DNA of 12,721 nt from Rhodospirillaceae bacterium (GCA_018660305.1 JABJKO010000191.1:1-12721); one strand, 5' to 3'. Counted from the stretch's first letter, positions 1 through 6,900 are shown. A program made the numbers and translations. The notes: a model not told the origin generated them from the letters alone.

Positions 1-54
1 CTCCCCCTCCCGGCCACCCATCGCGAGTATCCTGTGGGTGGCCGGGAGGGGGAG
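1..54. repeat. Perfect 20-bp inverted repeat with a 14-nt loop
   Basis: Bases 1-20 are exactly complementary to 35-54, separated by the 14-nt loop 21-34. The arms are very GC-rich (CTCCCCCTCC... pairing with ...GGAGGGGGAG). The repeat lies about 35 nt past the stop codon of the minus-strand amidohydrolase, so it could end that transcript. No T-run can be seen because the window ends at its outer edge. A smaller stem (69-73 with 78-82) lies between the repeat and the stop codon. It could equally be one copy of a dispersed palindromic repeat; only one copy is present here, so that cannot be decided. Confidence 0.75.
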
Positions 55-89
55 AGGGCCGGTGCGATGCCACGTCAGTGGCTCACATA

Positions 90-1805
90 TTAGTTCCGCG
101 CCAACGGCCCGCGTATGAGGCGGCCCGGCAGGGCGCCGGTATGTTCGTTATCGCGCATCAGCACCTCGCCATTGACGATGGTCGCCCGGATGCCATCGGT
201 CTTCTGGATAATCCGCGGCGCACCGGCCGGCAGATCGTGCGCCAGGGTCGGCATGTCGGGGGCAATGGTCTGCGGATCGAAGATGGCGATATCGGCGTGA
301 TAGCCCTCATTGATAAGACCGCGCCCGCGCAGTCCCCAGAAATTGGCGATGTCGAAAGTAATCTTGCGGATTGCGGTTTCCAGCGGGAGAGCCTGTTCGT
401 TACGCACCCAGTGGCCCAGCAGATGGCCATGGATGGGATTGACCGTGGTCGCCACATGGGCGCCGGCGTCGGAGAACGTCACCACCGTATTGGGATGGCG
501 CATCATGGCGATCACCGCATCCTGGTCCTGGTTGAAGCTGGGCTGGATAAAAAACAGCTTCAGGTGATGCTCCAGCGCGAGATCGATAAAGGCGTCGATG
601 GGGTCGATGCCCCGTTCGCCCGCCACCTGCGCAACAGACCGGTAGGGCGGCAGCGGGTTTTCATAGGGGAACACCCAGTCCCAATCCACCGGCCGCTGGA
701 ACAAATTGGGCAGCGACGGGTCCGGGCTATGCTGATGGGCATGAACCGCGTCCACCAGCTTCTTGCGCATGGTCGCATCGCGCAGGCCTTTTTCCTGATC
801 GGCGAGCGGCAGGGCGCGGAATTCCTTCCACACCGGCGCATGATCATAGGGTGTCGCGGTTTCGAACGACCGCAGCGAGCAGTTCCAGCTCGCCGTACCC
901 TGCATCATGGCGCTGCCGCCACCGGCGATGATCTCGTCGATCATGCGCACCTGGCTGCGCCACAGATCGGGATGGGAGTTGCGGTACCAGGTGTTGCCGA
1001 ATGTCACCGGAACGCCCACGTCCAGCGCCAGTGTCTTGACCTCGTCATATTCCTGACGGCGTTCCTCGGGATCGTCTATCACGTTCTCCCGCGCGATCTG
1101 CATGATCCCGGTACCGAGATCCTTCATGACGCCGGCCAGCGTCAAAAGCTCGTCCCAATTGGCGAGACGGCTGGCCACCGGTTTTCCTTCCGGAGTCCGT
1201 TGCGACGAGGTCCGTGAGGTCGAGAAGCCGAGCGCCCCGGCCCGCAGACTGGCCTCGAGCTCCCGCGTCATGATGGCGAGATCGTCCTCCGACGCCTCTT
1301 CCTCCATGGCGCGCTTGCCCATGGCATAAGTGCGGATCGCCGAATGGCCGACAAAGCCGGCATAGTTGAGTCCCTTGGGCAAAGCATCGACGGTATCGAA
1401 ATACTCGGCGAAGCTTTCCCACGACCAGTCGATTCCGGCATTCATGGCCTCGGGCGAAATGTCTTCGGCACGCTCGAGATTGTGCAGCACCAGGTTCTTG
1501 TCGGCCTCGGCGCAGGGCGCCAGCGAAAATCCGCAATTGCCCATGACCACGGAGGTCACGCCGTGCCAGCAGCTGTTGCTGCCGATGTCGTCCCAAAACA
1601 GCTGGGCATCCATATGGGTGTGACCGTCTATGAAACCAGGCGACACCACATGGCCCTCGGCGTCGAGAGTCTCCGCCGCCGCGACGCCCGCCAGATCTCC
1701 CACGGTAGCGATCAGCCCGTCCGAGATGCCGATATCGGCGCGCATACCGGGCAGGCCGGAGCCGTCCACCACGGTGCCGTTCTTGATGATCAGATCATAA
1801 GCCAT
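90..1805 (-). CDS. D-aminoacylase-like amidohydrolase (Amidohydro_3 family)
   Basis: A 571-residue cytoplasmic metal-dependent hydrolase of the N-acyl-D-amino-acid deacylase type, expected to cleave an amide or related bond. The N-terminus has the usual small beta-sandwich start (LIIKNGTVVDGSG), then the metal motif PGFIDGHTHMD with His62, His64 and Asp66. GNCGFS follows with Cys91, the position of the bridging Cys in characterised D-aminoacylases, and SDAGAH with Asp446 is the usual C-terminal metal Asp. The two middle histidines of classical enzymes (THIR and SHHK motifs) seem to be missing: the matching stretches read MQIARE (about 235-240) and VTFGNTW (about 267-273). Function on N-acyl-D-amino acids is therefore uncertain. 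The start is supported by an AGGGAGGGAT ribosome site (complement of 1811-1820). At 571 residues it is longer than classical D-aminoacylases (about 480). It is transcribed alone, divergent from the lipoprotein gene. Confidence 0.85.
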   Translation of the reverse strand: MAYDLIIKNGTVVDGSGLPGMRADIGISDGLIATVGDLAGVAAAETLDAEGHVVSPGFIDGHTHMDAQLFWDDIGSNSCWHGVTSVVMGNCGFSLAPCAEADKNLVLHNLERAEDISPEAMNAGIDWSWESFAEYFDTVDALPKGLNYAGFVGHSAIRTYAMGKRAMEEEASEDDLAIMTRELEASLRAGALGFSTSRTSSQRTPEGKPVASRLANWDELLTLAGVMKDLGTGIMQIARENVIDDPEERRQEYDEVKTLALDVGVPVTFGNTWYRNSHPDLWRSQVRMIDEIIAGGGSAMMQGTASWNCSLRSFETATPYDHAPVWKEFRALPLADQEKGLRDATMRKKLVDAVHAHQHSPDPSLPNLFQRPVDWDWVFPYENPLPPYRSVAQVAGERGIDPIDAFIDLALEHHLKLFFIQPSFNQDQDAVIAMMRHPNTVVTFSDAGAHVATTVNPIHGHLLGHWVRNEQALPLETAIRKITFDIANFWGLRGRGLINEGYHADIAIFDPQTIAPDMPTLAHDLPAGAPRIIQKTDGIRATIVNGEVLMRDNEHTGALPGRLIRGPLARN

Positions 1806-2187
1806 GCTCTATCCCTCCCTGCGCTTTTCCGGCGCCAGGGGAGAACGGTAGACCCATCGGTGCGGGAAGGCAATCGATCGGATTTTAGTGACTATTGATC
1901 GCAATAAGCCATTGAAATAATTGCAAAATTATAAGGTCCTTAACGGTCCGTTGATGGGTGGCCTGTATCAATAACCCAACGGAATACCAACCGGACAGGG
2001 ATGAGGATTATGGGGGTTCCGAGAGGCGCACAGGCAGGCGGATGGCGGAATACATCGGTTCCAGCAGCCCCGGTCAGCTCCCTGTTCCAGTGATTACCGA
2101 GGCGGTCCGGCCAAGTCCCATTCGGATTAACCCGTTTTTGCCAATCGAGACAGACCAGGATAATTCAAGACAGAAAGGAGTCTCCTC
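1806..2187. other. Gene-free divergent region with AT-rich inverted repeat
   Basis: This 382-nt stretch separates two divergently transcribed genes and must hold both promoters. An AT-rich core (about 1880-1935) contrasts with the GC-rich surroundings. Within it, 1917-1932 reads ATAATT-GCAA-AATTAT, a perfect 6-bp inverted repeat with a 4-nt spacer and a plausible operator. An imperfect ATTG-N4-CAAT pair lies at 1894-1905. A plus-strand reading frame at 1958-2191 has no ribosome site, resembles no family I know, and overlaps the ribosome site of the next gene, so I do not call it a gene. Confidence 0.55.
2138..2164 (+). promoter_or_regulatory. Weak sigma70-like promoter candidate for the lipoprotein
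   Basis: TTGCCA (2138-2143) and GATAAT (2159-2164) each match the sigma70 -35 and -10 consensus in 5 of 6 bases, but the spacer is only 15 nt. Transcription would start near 2171, leaving a leader of about 17 nt before the ATG. The ribosome site AAGGAG (2175-2180) lies inside a small inverted repeat AGGA-GTC-TCCT (2176-2186) that might partly hide it. Confidence 0.25.
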
Positions 2188-2763
2188 ATGACACGCTTTC
2201 CTATGAAAACTGCTTTGGCAGGGCTGCTCATTGTTCTGCTGTCGGGCTGCATGAGCCCCCAGGGAGCCAGCAACGCGGCCAAACGGCAAAGTGCCGGCCA
2301 GATGCGCAGCGATACCCTCTCCAAGCTGTATCAGATCCATCCACAGGCCAGAAAACAAATCGCCAATTCGGTGGGCTATGGCGTCTTCAACAATGTGGGT
2401 GTCAATTTACTTGTAGTGTCGGCGGGCAATGGGTGGGGCATCGTGCGCAACAACAGGACCGGTAAGGACGTCTATATGAAGATGGTGTCGGCCGGTCTCG
2501 GCATCGGTCTGGGCGCGAAGGAATTTCGCGGCGTCTTTGTTTTCACCGCGCCCGAGGCCATGCGTCGTTTCACCGACAAGGGGTGGGACGCCAGCGCACA
2601 GGCCGATGCGACCGCGAAGGATGGCAAGAAAGGCCGGGAATATACCGGCGCCATCGATATTGCGCCGGGCATCAAGCTCTACCAGTTGACCGAACGGGGA
2701 CTCGCCCTGCAGGCGACCATCCAGGGCACCAAATACTGGCGCGACGAAGACCTGAATTCCTGA
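2188..2763 (+). CDS. Ysc84-domain outer-envelope lipoprotein
   Basis: A 191-residue predicted lipoprotein. The N-terminus (MTRFPMKTALAGLLIVLLSGC) is a signal peptide with lipobox LSGC, so Cys21 should be lipidated and cleaved by signal peptidase II; the absence of Asp at +2 (it is Met) favours the outer membrane. Residues about 60-188 match the Ysc84/Las17-binding-like domain (DUF500), with the glycine-rich VSAGLGIGLGAKEFRGVFVF section (100-119) and a C-terminal strand region ending YWRDEDLNS. In yeast the domain binds actin and lipids. In bacteria its role is unknown and actin binding is not implied; lipid or envelope binding is a reasonable guess. The start is fixed by AAGGAG seven bases upstream; Met6 is a less likely alternative. 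It is a single-gene unit followed by a hairpin. Confidence 0.85.
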   Translation: MTRFPMKTALAGLLIVLLSGCMSPQGASNAAKRQSAGQMRSDTLSKLYQIHPQARKQIANSVGYGVFNNVGVNLLVVSAGNGWGIVRNNRTGKDVYMKMVSAGLGIGLGAKEFRGVFVFTAPEAMRRFTDKGWDASAQADATAKDGKKGREYTGAIDIAPGIKLYQLTERGLALQATIQGTKYWRDEDLNS

Positions 2764-2789
2764 CGCGCTTAAAAAAAGAGCGTAACGGG

Positions 2790-2830
2790 GCCGGGTGCCG
2801 CCTGCTAAAATGCCGGCGGCGCCCGGCTTT
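2790..2830 (+). terminator. Strong hairpin terminator after the lipoprotein gene
   Basis: Bases 2790-2802 pair with 2815-2827 over 13 bp, including one G-U pair, around a 12-nt loop. Only three T bases follow on the plus strand. On the minus strand an A7 run (2771-2777) supplies a T-run beyond the hairpin, so it may act in both directions between the convergent lipoprotein and hydrolase genes. Confidence 0.6.
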
Positions 2831-2854
2831 ACCCCGGATTTACCCCGGATTTAC
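2828..2854. repeat. 11-bp tandem repeat at the convergent junction
   Basis: The unit TTTACCCCGGA occurs twice without a gap (2828-2838, 2839-2849), followed by a partial third copy TTTAC (2850-2854). The third copy contains the TAA stop codon of the minus-strand hydrolase (complement of 2851-2853). Its first T bases also serve as the T tail of the upstream hairpin. Confidence 0.8.
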
Positions 2855-3531
2855 AGGGAGCGGAAACAGCTCAGGACGGAATCGCGCGATGTCTTGGCGA
2901 CCTCCGCGTGATAGCCGTCATTGCCGGGCATGGAGAAACTGTGGTCGGCACCCTCATAGACCGCGATCTCCGCATTCTGATGACCGGCATAGGCTGCCTT
3001 GATGGCCGCCACTTCATCCATGGGCACGACCGGATCCAGCTCGCCGAAATGGAAACTCACCGGGCATTTGACCTTGGGTGTCTCATCCACATGCAAGCCG
3101 ATCTTGGTGCCGTGAAAGGCCGCCGCCGCATCGATCCCAAGCCGCGCCGCACCGAGATGCGCATAGCGGCCACCGAAACAGAATCCCAGCATGGCCACCT
3201 TGCCGTTGCATTGCGGCCGTGATTTCAGATCCTTGAGCAGATCCTCTATATCCAGCATGCCCTGATCGGGATCGAACGCCTCGTAGCGCCCAAAGGCGAC
3301 CTCCTTTTCGGCGGTGGGGCCCGGATGCACCCGCCAGAAGATATCGGGCGCCGACACGACAAAGCCATCCGCCGCCCAGGCATCGACCAACCCCTTCATG
3401 GTATGGTCGTTTCCCCACACCGCATGTATGACAAGAATACCGGGCACCGGAGCGTCAGTGTTTGGGGTGGCCAGATAGCCGTCGAACGTTTCGTTGTTAC
3501 GGGTCGTATGGGTTATGTCGCTGCTCGGCAT
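2851..3531 (-). CDS. Dienelactone hydrolase family protein
   Basis: A 226-residue soluble alpha/beta hydrolase. The nucleophile elbow GFCFGG places Cys118 where dienelactone hydrolases carry their catalytic Cys; Asp166 (GELDPVVP) and His197 (GADHSF) complete the Cys-Asp-His triad in the right order and spacing. The early strand GILVIHAVWG forms the oxyanion region. Classical members hydrolyse dienelactone in chlorocatechol breakdown, but the family is broad and many members act on other lactones or esters, so the substrate is not assigned. The length is normal for the family. It lies 58 nt downstream of the decarboxylase-like gene on the same strand, probably co-transcribed. A TAAGGAA ribosome site lies just upstream of the ATG. 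Confidence 0.88.
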   Translation of the reverse strand: MPSSDITHTTRNNETFDGYLATPNTDAPVPGILVIHAVWGNDHTMKGLVDAWAADGFVVSAPDIFWRVHPGPTAEKEVAFGRYEAFDPDQGMLDIEDLLKDLKSRPQCNGKVAMLGFCFGGRYAHLGAARLGIDAAAAFHGTKIGLHVDETPKVKCPVSFHFGELDPVVPMDEVAAIKAAYAGHQNAEIAVYEGADHSFSMPGNDGYHAEVAKTSRDSVLSCFRSL

Positions 3532-3589
3532 GATGGATTCCTTACCTTATTCCGTAATTATCGTCGGCACAGTGGCGGGATTGGCTCCC

Positions 3590-4582
3590 CTACTGGTCCA
3601 GCGTGCTCTTGGCGAACACTTCCTCGAGCGCCACCTGCCGTGATGTCAGATTCTGCTCGAAGGAATAAAGCGCCGCCGCCTCCAGGGTTTCGCGGTTGGC
3701 CCTGATGCCATGCTGGACGATGGGTTCGCTCAGCGCGTCGTAGGTGTCGGCACCGATCAGGCCGGCCGCACGGTAATGCTGGATGTGCTCCATACGCTGT
3801 GCATTGGCGATGTCGTTGGCCTTGTTAAAGGCCTTGAGAATATTGAGCACCGCCCACGGGTTGGCCTCGGCGACTTCCCGCTTGATCACCACCGTATGAT
3901 TGATGGGCGATATGTTGGTCTTGCGGTAATAGCGCAGCGCCTCGGCCGGCGGATCGGGAAACAACGGCCCGAAATCGGGGTGGCTGTCGAGATCCGCTGA
4001 GCTGCGATCGATCAAATTATCGTGGGGCAGATACAGCAGCGTCGCATCAAGCTCCCCATCCAGCAGCATCTGTCCGATATTCTTTTCCAGCGGGATCTGG
4101 TTGACGGTGACACCCGGCGGCGCCTCGAATCCGGTGGCCCCGCCATGACTGGTCTCGGGCAGCCGTTCCATGAAGAATTCCATCTCGGTCTGATCGACGC
4201 CGAACTCGTGCTTGAGAATGCCGCGCGACCACAGCGCCGCAGTCTGTTGAAATTCCGGCACCCCGATACGCCGGCCGCGCATGTCCTCGGGTTTCTCGAT
4301 CCCCGAGGATTTGCGCACCACGATCCAATTCTGGAAAAAATGATGGGTGGTGAAGATCGGAATGCCGACCCAGCGGTCGTCGCCCCGCGCGATGGCCTTT
4401 ATCAACGACGAAAAGGACATCTCGGAGATGTCGAAATCGCCAAACTTGAGCTGACGCCAGAAGAGTTCCGACGGAAATACTGTGGTCGGAATCCAGTCGA
4501 TCCCGTCCGGCACCACCGTCCCGTTGAGTATGGGATAGGTCCGTGGATTCTCGTCCATCGCGACACTGAGCTTGAGCTTCAT
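3590..4582 (-). CDS. 4,5-dihydroxyphthalate decarboxylase-like protein (periplasmic-binding fold, no signal peptide)
   Basis: A 330-residue protein resembling phthalate-pathway 4,5-dihydroxyphthalate decarboxylase (Pht5) and proteins often labelled ABC substrate-binding. The N-terminus KLKLSVAMDENPRTYPILNGTV, then VVPDGIDW and FDISEMSFSSLI (50-61), and PEFQQTAALWSRGILKHEFGV (109-129) are the family signature sections. There is no signal peptide, and no ABC permease or ATPase gene nearby, which favours a cytoplasmic enzyme over a transport receptor. I chose the ATG at 4580-4582 because GGGAGG sits six bases upstream and family members begin with this motif. An in-frame ATG 14 codons earlier (4624) has no ribosome site and lies upstream of the likely -10 box. 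The dienelactone hydrolase gene follows on the same strand. The substrate is unknown. Confidence 0.82.
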   Translation of the reverse strand: MKLKLSVAMDENPRTYPILNGTVVPDGIDWIPTTVFPSELFWRQLKFGDFDISEMSFSSLIKAIARGDDRWVGIPIFTTHHFFQNWIVVRKSSGIEKPEDMRGRRIGVPEFQQTAALWSRGILKHEFGVDQTEMEFFMERLPETSHGGATGFEAPPGVTVNQIPLEKNIGQMLLDGELDATLLYLPHDNLIDRSSADLDSHPDFGPLFPDPPAEALRYYRKTNISPINHTVVIKREVAEANPWAVLNILKAFNKANDIANAQRMEHIQHYRAAGLIGADTYDALSEPIVQHGIRANRETLEAAALYSFEQNLTSRQVALEEVFAKSTLDQ

Positions 4583-4602
4583 GACTGCCTCCCGAACGTT
4601 TT

Positions 4603-4631
4603 TATGTAGCGTCATCCTTAGCATGGTTCAA
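4603..4631 (-). promoter_or_regulatory. Candidate promoter for the decarboxylase-like gene
   Basis: On the minus strand TTGAAC (complement of 4626-4631) and TACATA (complement of 4603-4608) are separated by 17 nt. The match to consensus is moderate (4/6 and 3/6). Transcription would start near 4596, just upstream of the GGGAGG ribosome site, which agrees with the shorter start chosen for the gene. Confidence 0.35.
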
Positions 4632-4733
4632 AAGCCCGGCAAACACGCACCGGCGATCCCCTATCCCCATGGGGCGGGAAAGCGGTATCGTTGTCCGCAC
4701 AAGGAACAATTCTGCGAATGGGGAGGAAAAGCG

Positions 4734-5168
4734 ATGGCCCTGATCAAACGGGTGGATCACCTCAACGTACAGGTCCCGCCGGAAAGGGAAGAAGACGGCC
4801 TCAAATTCTATGGCGAACTGATGGGGCTGAAGCGGCTCAAGAAACCGGACAGTCTGGGACCGGCAGGCGGCCATTTCTGCCTGTGCGAAGAGCCGTGGTA
4901 CGAGCTGCATCTCGGCGTGGCGCGCGGCACGTCGGTGGACGATATCGACACCAAGAGCAATCTGCGCAATCACCTGGCGTTTCAGGTGGATAATCTGGCC
5001 GACGCCCGTGGCCGGTTCGAAGCGGCCGGTGTCGAGATCATCGAGGCCGGCGCCGCCTATTCCGAGGAACGGGATTTCCATCAGGACCGTTTCTTTGTCC
5101 GTGACCCGGGCGGCAATCTGCTGGAAATTCTGGAACCGAGACGAGACTATAACAGCGTGGAGCACTGA
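4734..5168 (+). CDS. VOC-superfamily (glyoxalase/bleomycin-resistance fold) metalloprotein
   Basis: A 144-residue protein with two beta-alpha-beta-beta-beta modules of the vicinal oxygen chelate fold. Likely metal ligands sit in the standard places: His9 (VDHLNV), Glu57 (WYELHLG), His80 (RNHLAFQV) and Glu131 (NLLEILEP), before the typical DPGGNLLEI end. Members include glyoxalase I, epimerases and single-domain extradiol dioxygenases; the sequence does not decide between them. The start at 4734 follows GGGAGGAAAA (4721-4730); an open frame extends further upstream, but without a ribosome site and into the divergent promoter region. The stop is only 2 nt before the next gene, so it is the first gene of a tight operon with the C-C lyase, suggesting they act on related metabolites. 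Confidence 0.88.
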   Translation: MALIKRVDHLNVQVPPEREEDGLKFYGELMGLKRLKKPDSLGPAGGHFCLCEEPWYELHLGVARGTSVDDIDTKSNLRNHLAFQVDNLADARGRFEAAGVEIIEAGAAYSEERDFHQDRFFVRDPGGNLLEILEPRRDYNSVEH

Positions 5169-5170
5169 TC

Positions 5171-6034
5171 ATGGACTGGACCGACCGACGCGAACGTTAC
5201 CGCACCATTCTCGCAGGCGATCAATGCGTGCATCCGGGATCGGTGTTCGATCCCCTGTCGGCCCGCATTGCCGAAGATCTCGGTTTTGAGGTCGGCATGT
5301 TCGCCGGCTCGGTGGCCTCCATGTCGGTTCTGGGCGACCCGGATATCGTGTTACTCACGCTCTCGGAATTCGCCGAACAGGCCTATCGCATCTGCCGCGG
5401 CGGCAATCTGGCGCTCATGGTCGATGCCGATCACGGCTATGGCAATGCGCTCAACGTGCGCCGCACGGTAGAGGAGCTGGAAACCGCCGGTGTGGCCGGG
5501 CTCACCATCGAGGATACCGAACTGCCGCAGGCCTTTGGCACGGTGGGCTCGACCCGGCTGATTTCCATCGATGAGGGCGTCGGCAAGATGAAAGCCGCGC
5601 TGGATGCCCGGCAGGATTCCAGCCTCGCCATCATCGGCCGTACCGGGGCGCCCCAGATCACGGACATGGACGATGCAATTGCGCGCGTCAAAGCCTATGA
5701 GGCCACCGGGGTGGATGCCATCTTTGTGTCCGGCGTCAAGAAGCTGAAGCAGGTCGAAGCCATCTGCGACGCGGTGAAACTCCCCGTGATGCTGGGTGGC
5801 AACGGCTCCGGGCCGACCGACCGCGACACGCTGGGCAAGCTCGGGGTGCGGGTGTCCCTGCAGGGCCACATGCCGTTCATGGCCGCGGTACAGGCCACCT
5901 ATGACACGCTGAAGGCATTGCGCGACGGCACCGCGCCGGAGGATTTGTCCGGTGTGGCCGGCGGCGATCTGATGAAAAGCCTGACCCGAAACGCCAGGCA
6001 CAGCCAGGCCATGAAGGATTTCCTGTCGGATTAG
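5171..6034 (+). CDS. Oxaloacetate decarboxylase-like enzyme (PEP mutase/isocitrate lyase superfamily)
   Basis: A 287-residue (beta/alpha)8-barrel enzyme closest to the PA4872-type oxaloacetate decarboxylase. Shared sections are SVFDPLSARIAEDLGFE (24-40), GSVAS (46-50), the metal motif DADHGYGNALNV (85-96), TIEDTELP (112-119), EEGVGK-like DEGVGK (134-139) and LGVRV..QGH (224-233). His233 matches the His that marks the PA4872 class. Two differences stand out: the usual RTNA is RTGA (157-160), and the Tyr in PA4872's VTYGNP is Asn211 here (GGNGSGP). The family uses Mg2+ and cleaves or decarboxylates 2-oxo acids, but these changes leave the substrate open. The gene starts 2 nt after the VOC gene, with GGAG at 5159-5162, and is followed 7 nt later by the ceramidase-like gene. 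It is cytoplasmic. Confidence 0.85.
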   Translation: MDWTDRRERYRTILAGDQCVHPGSVFDPLSARIAEDLGFEVGMFAGSVASMSVLGDPDIVLLTLSEFAEQAYRICRGGNLALMVDADHGYGNALNVRRTVEELETAGVAGLTIEDTELPQAFGTVGSTRLISIDEGVGKMKAALDARQDSSLAIIGRTGAPQITDMDDAIARVKAYEATGVDAIFVSGVKKLKQVEAICDAVKLPVMLGGNGSGPTDRDTLGKLGVRVSLQGHMPFMAAVQATYDTLKALRDGTAPEDLSGVAGGDLMKSLTRNARHSQAMKDFLSD

Positions 6035-6041
6035 GAAACCC

Positions 6042-6827
6042 ATGCCGTTCGCTCAGCGGGTCTGGAGTCTCGTCGGGATCACCGTGATCGCCATCGCCGC
6101 GACGCTGTTCGTGCCGGCCATCCCGCAGGACCCGGCCTATCATCTATTCGCCGATGCGCGGCCCTTTCTCGGGATACCGAATTTCGGCAACGTCGCCTCC
6201 AATGTGGCCTTCACCCTGGTGGGGTTTTTTGGGCTGATGGTGCTTTATGGGCAGACCCCCGGTAGCGCGGGCGTCACGCTCTCCGATACTCTGCCTTATG
6301 CAATCTTCTTCGCCGGTGTCGCGCTGATCGGTGCCGGCTCGGCCTATTACCACTGGGCGCCCACCAATGCGACATTGTTCTGGGACCGCTTTCCCATGAC
6401 CATCGCCTTCATGGCGCTGACCGCCGCCATCGTCGCCGATAGAATTCATCGCGCCATTGGGCTGAAGATAATATTGCCGCTGCTGCTGGCCATGGGCGTC
6501 GCCAGTCTGATCTTCTGGGTCCTGACCGAGGCGGCCGGGACCGGCGATTTACGGTTCTACGGGCTGGTCCAGTTCCTGCCCATATTTCTTATCCCCATCA
6601 TTTGCTGGCTGTTTCCGCGGGCGCGTTACACCAAGGGCCGCTACATCGCCGCCATGATCTTCTTCTATGCGCTGGCCAAGCTCTTCGAGCATTTCGATTC
6701 CCAGCTCTATGATCTGGCGGGCAATCTGGTCAGCGGCCACACCCTCAAACACCTGACCGCCGCCATGGCCACCGCCTGCGTCATCCCCATGTGGCGGGCC
6801 GGCGCCGCGCCGAGACCGGACAGCTAG
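6042..6827 (+). CDS. Alkaline ceramidase-like membrane hydrolase (CREST superfamily)
   Basis: A 261-residue integral membrane protein with about seven hydrophobic segments. It carries the alkaline-ceramidase signature: Ser100, His104 (GSAYYHWAP), Asp115 (LFWDRFPM), His233 and His237 (SGHTLKHLTAA). The spacings Ser+4=His, His+11=Asp and His+4=His are the same as those I recall for the zinc site of human ACER3 (Ser77, His81, Asp92, His217, His221). The N-terminal section GIPNFGNVASNVAFTLVGFFGL is also typical of this family. Bacterial members are poorly characterised; a zinc-dependent amide or lipid hydrolase in the inner membrane is the inference, and ceramide as substrate is unproven. The start follows TTAGGAAACCC 7 nt after the preceding stop, so it is the third gene of the operon. 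Confidence 0.8.
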   Translation: MPFAQRVWSLVGITVIAIAATLFVPAIPQDPAYHLFADARPFLGIPNFGNVASNVAFTLVGFFGLMVLYGQTPGSAGVTLSDTLPYAIFFAGVALIGAGSAYYHWAPTNATLFWDRFPMTIAFMALTAAIVADRIHRAIGLKIILPLLLAMGVASLIFWVLTEAAGTGDLRFYGLVQFLPIFLIPIICWLFPRARYTKGRYIAAMIFFYALAKLFEHFDSQLYDLAGNLVSGHTLKHLTAAMATACVIPMWRAGAAPRPDS

Positions 6828-6900
6828 AACATTTTCCACCAAGGTCTTGAGAAATCGGTCATCGGGATTATCCGTAACGCGCCGTTTTTCGACGACCCGT

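Noticed and set aside
78..1217. Long plus-strand open frame (379 codons) opposite the amidohydrolase
   Set aside because: It is antisense to a clear family member, lacks a ribosome site and recognisable domain, and long antisense frames are common at this GC content.
1958..2191. Small plus-strand open frame before the lipoprotein
   Set aside because: It has no ribosome site, overlaps the lipoprotein's ribosome site and start codon, and its composition is not protein-like.
4665..4674. 10-bp palindrome CCCCATGGGG in the VOC/decarboxylase divergent gap
   Set aside because: It is short, GC-rich and unsupported by any other signal.
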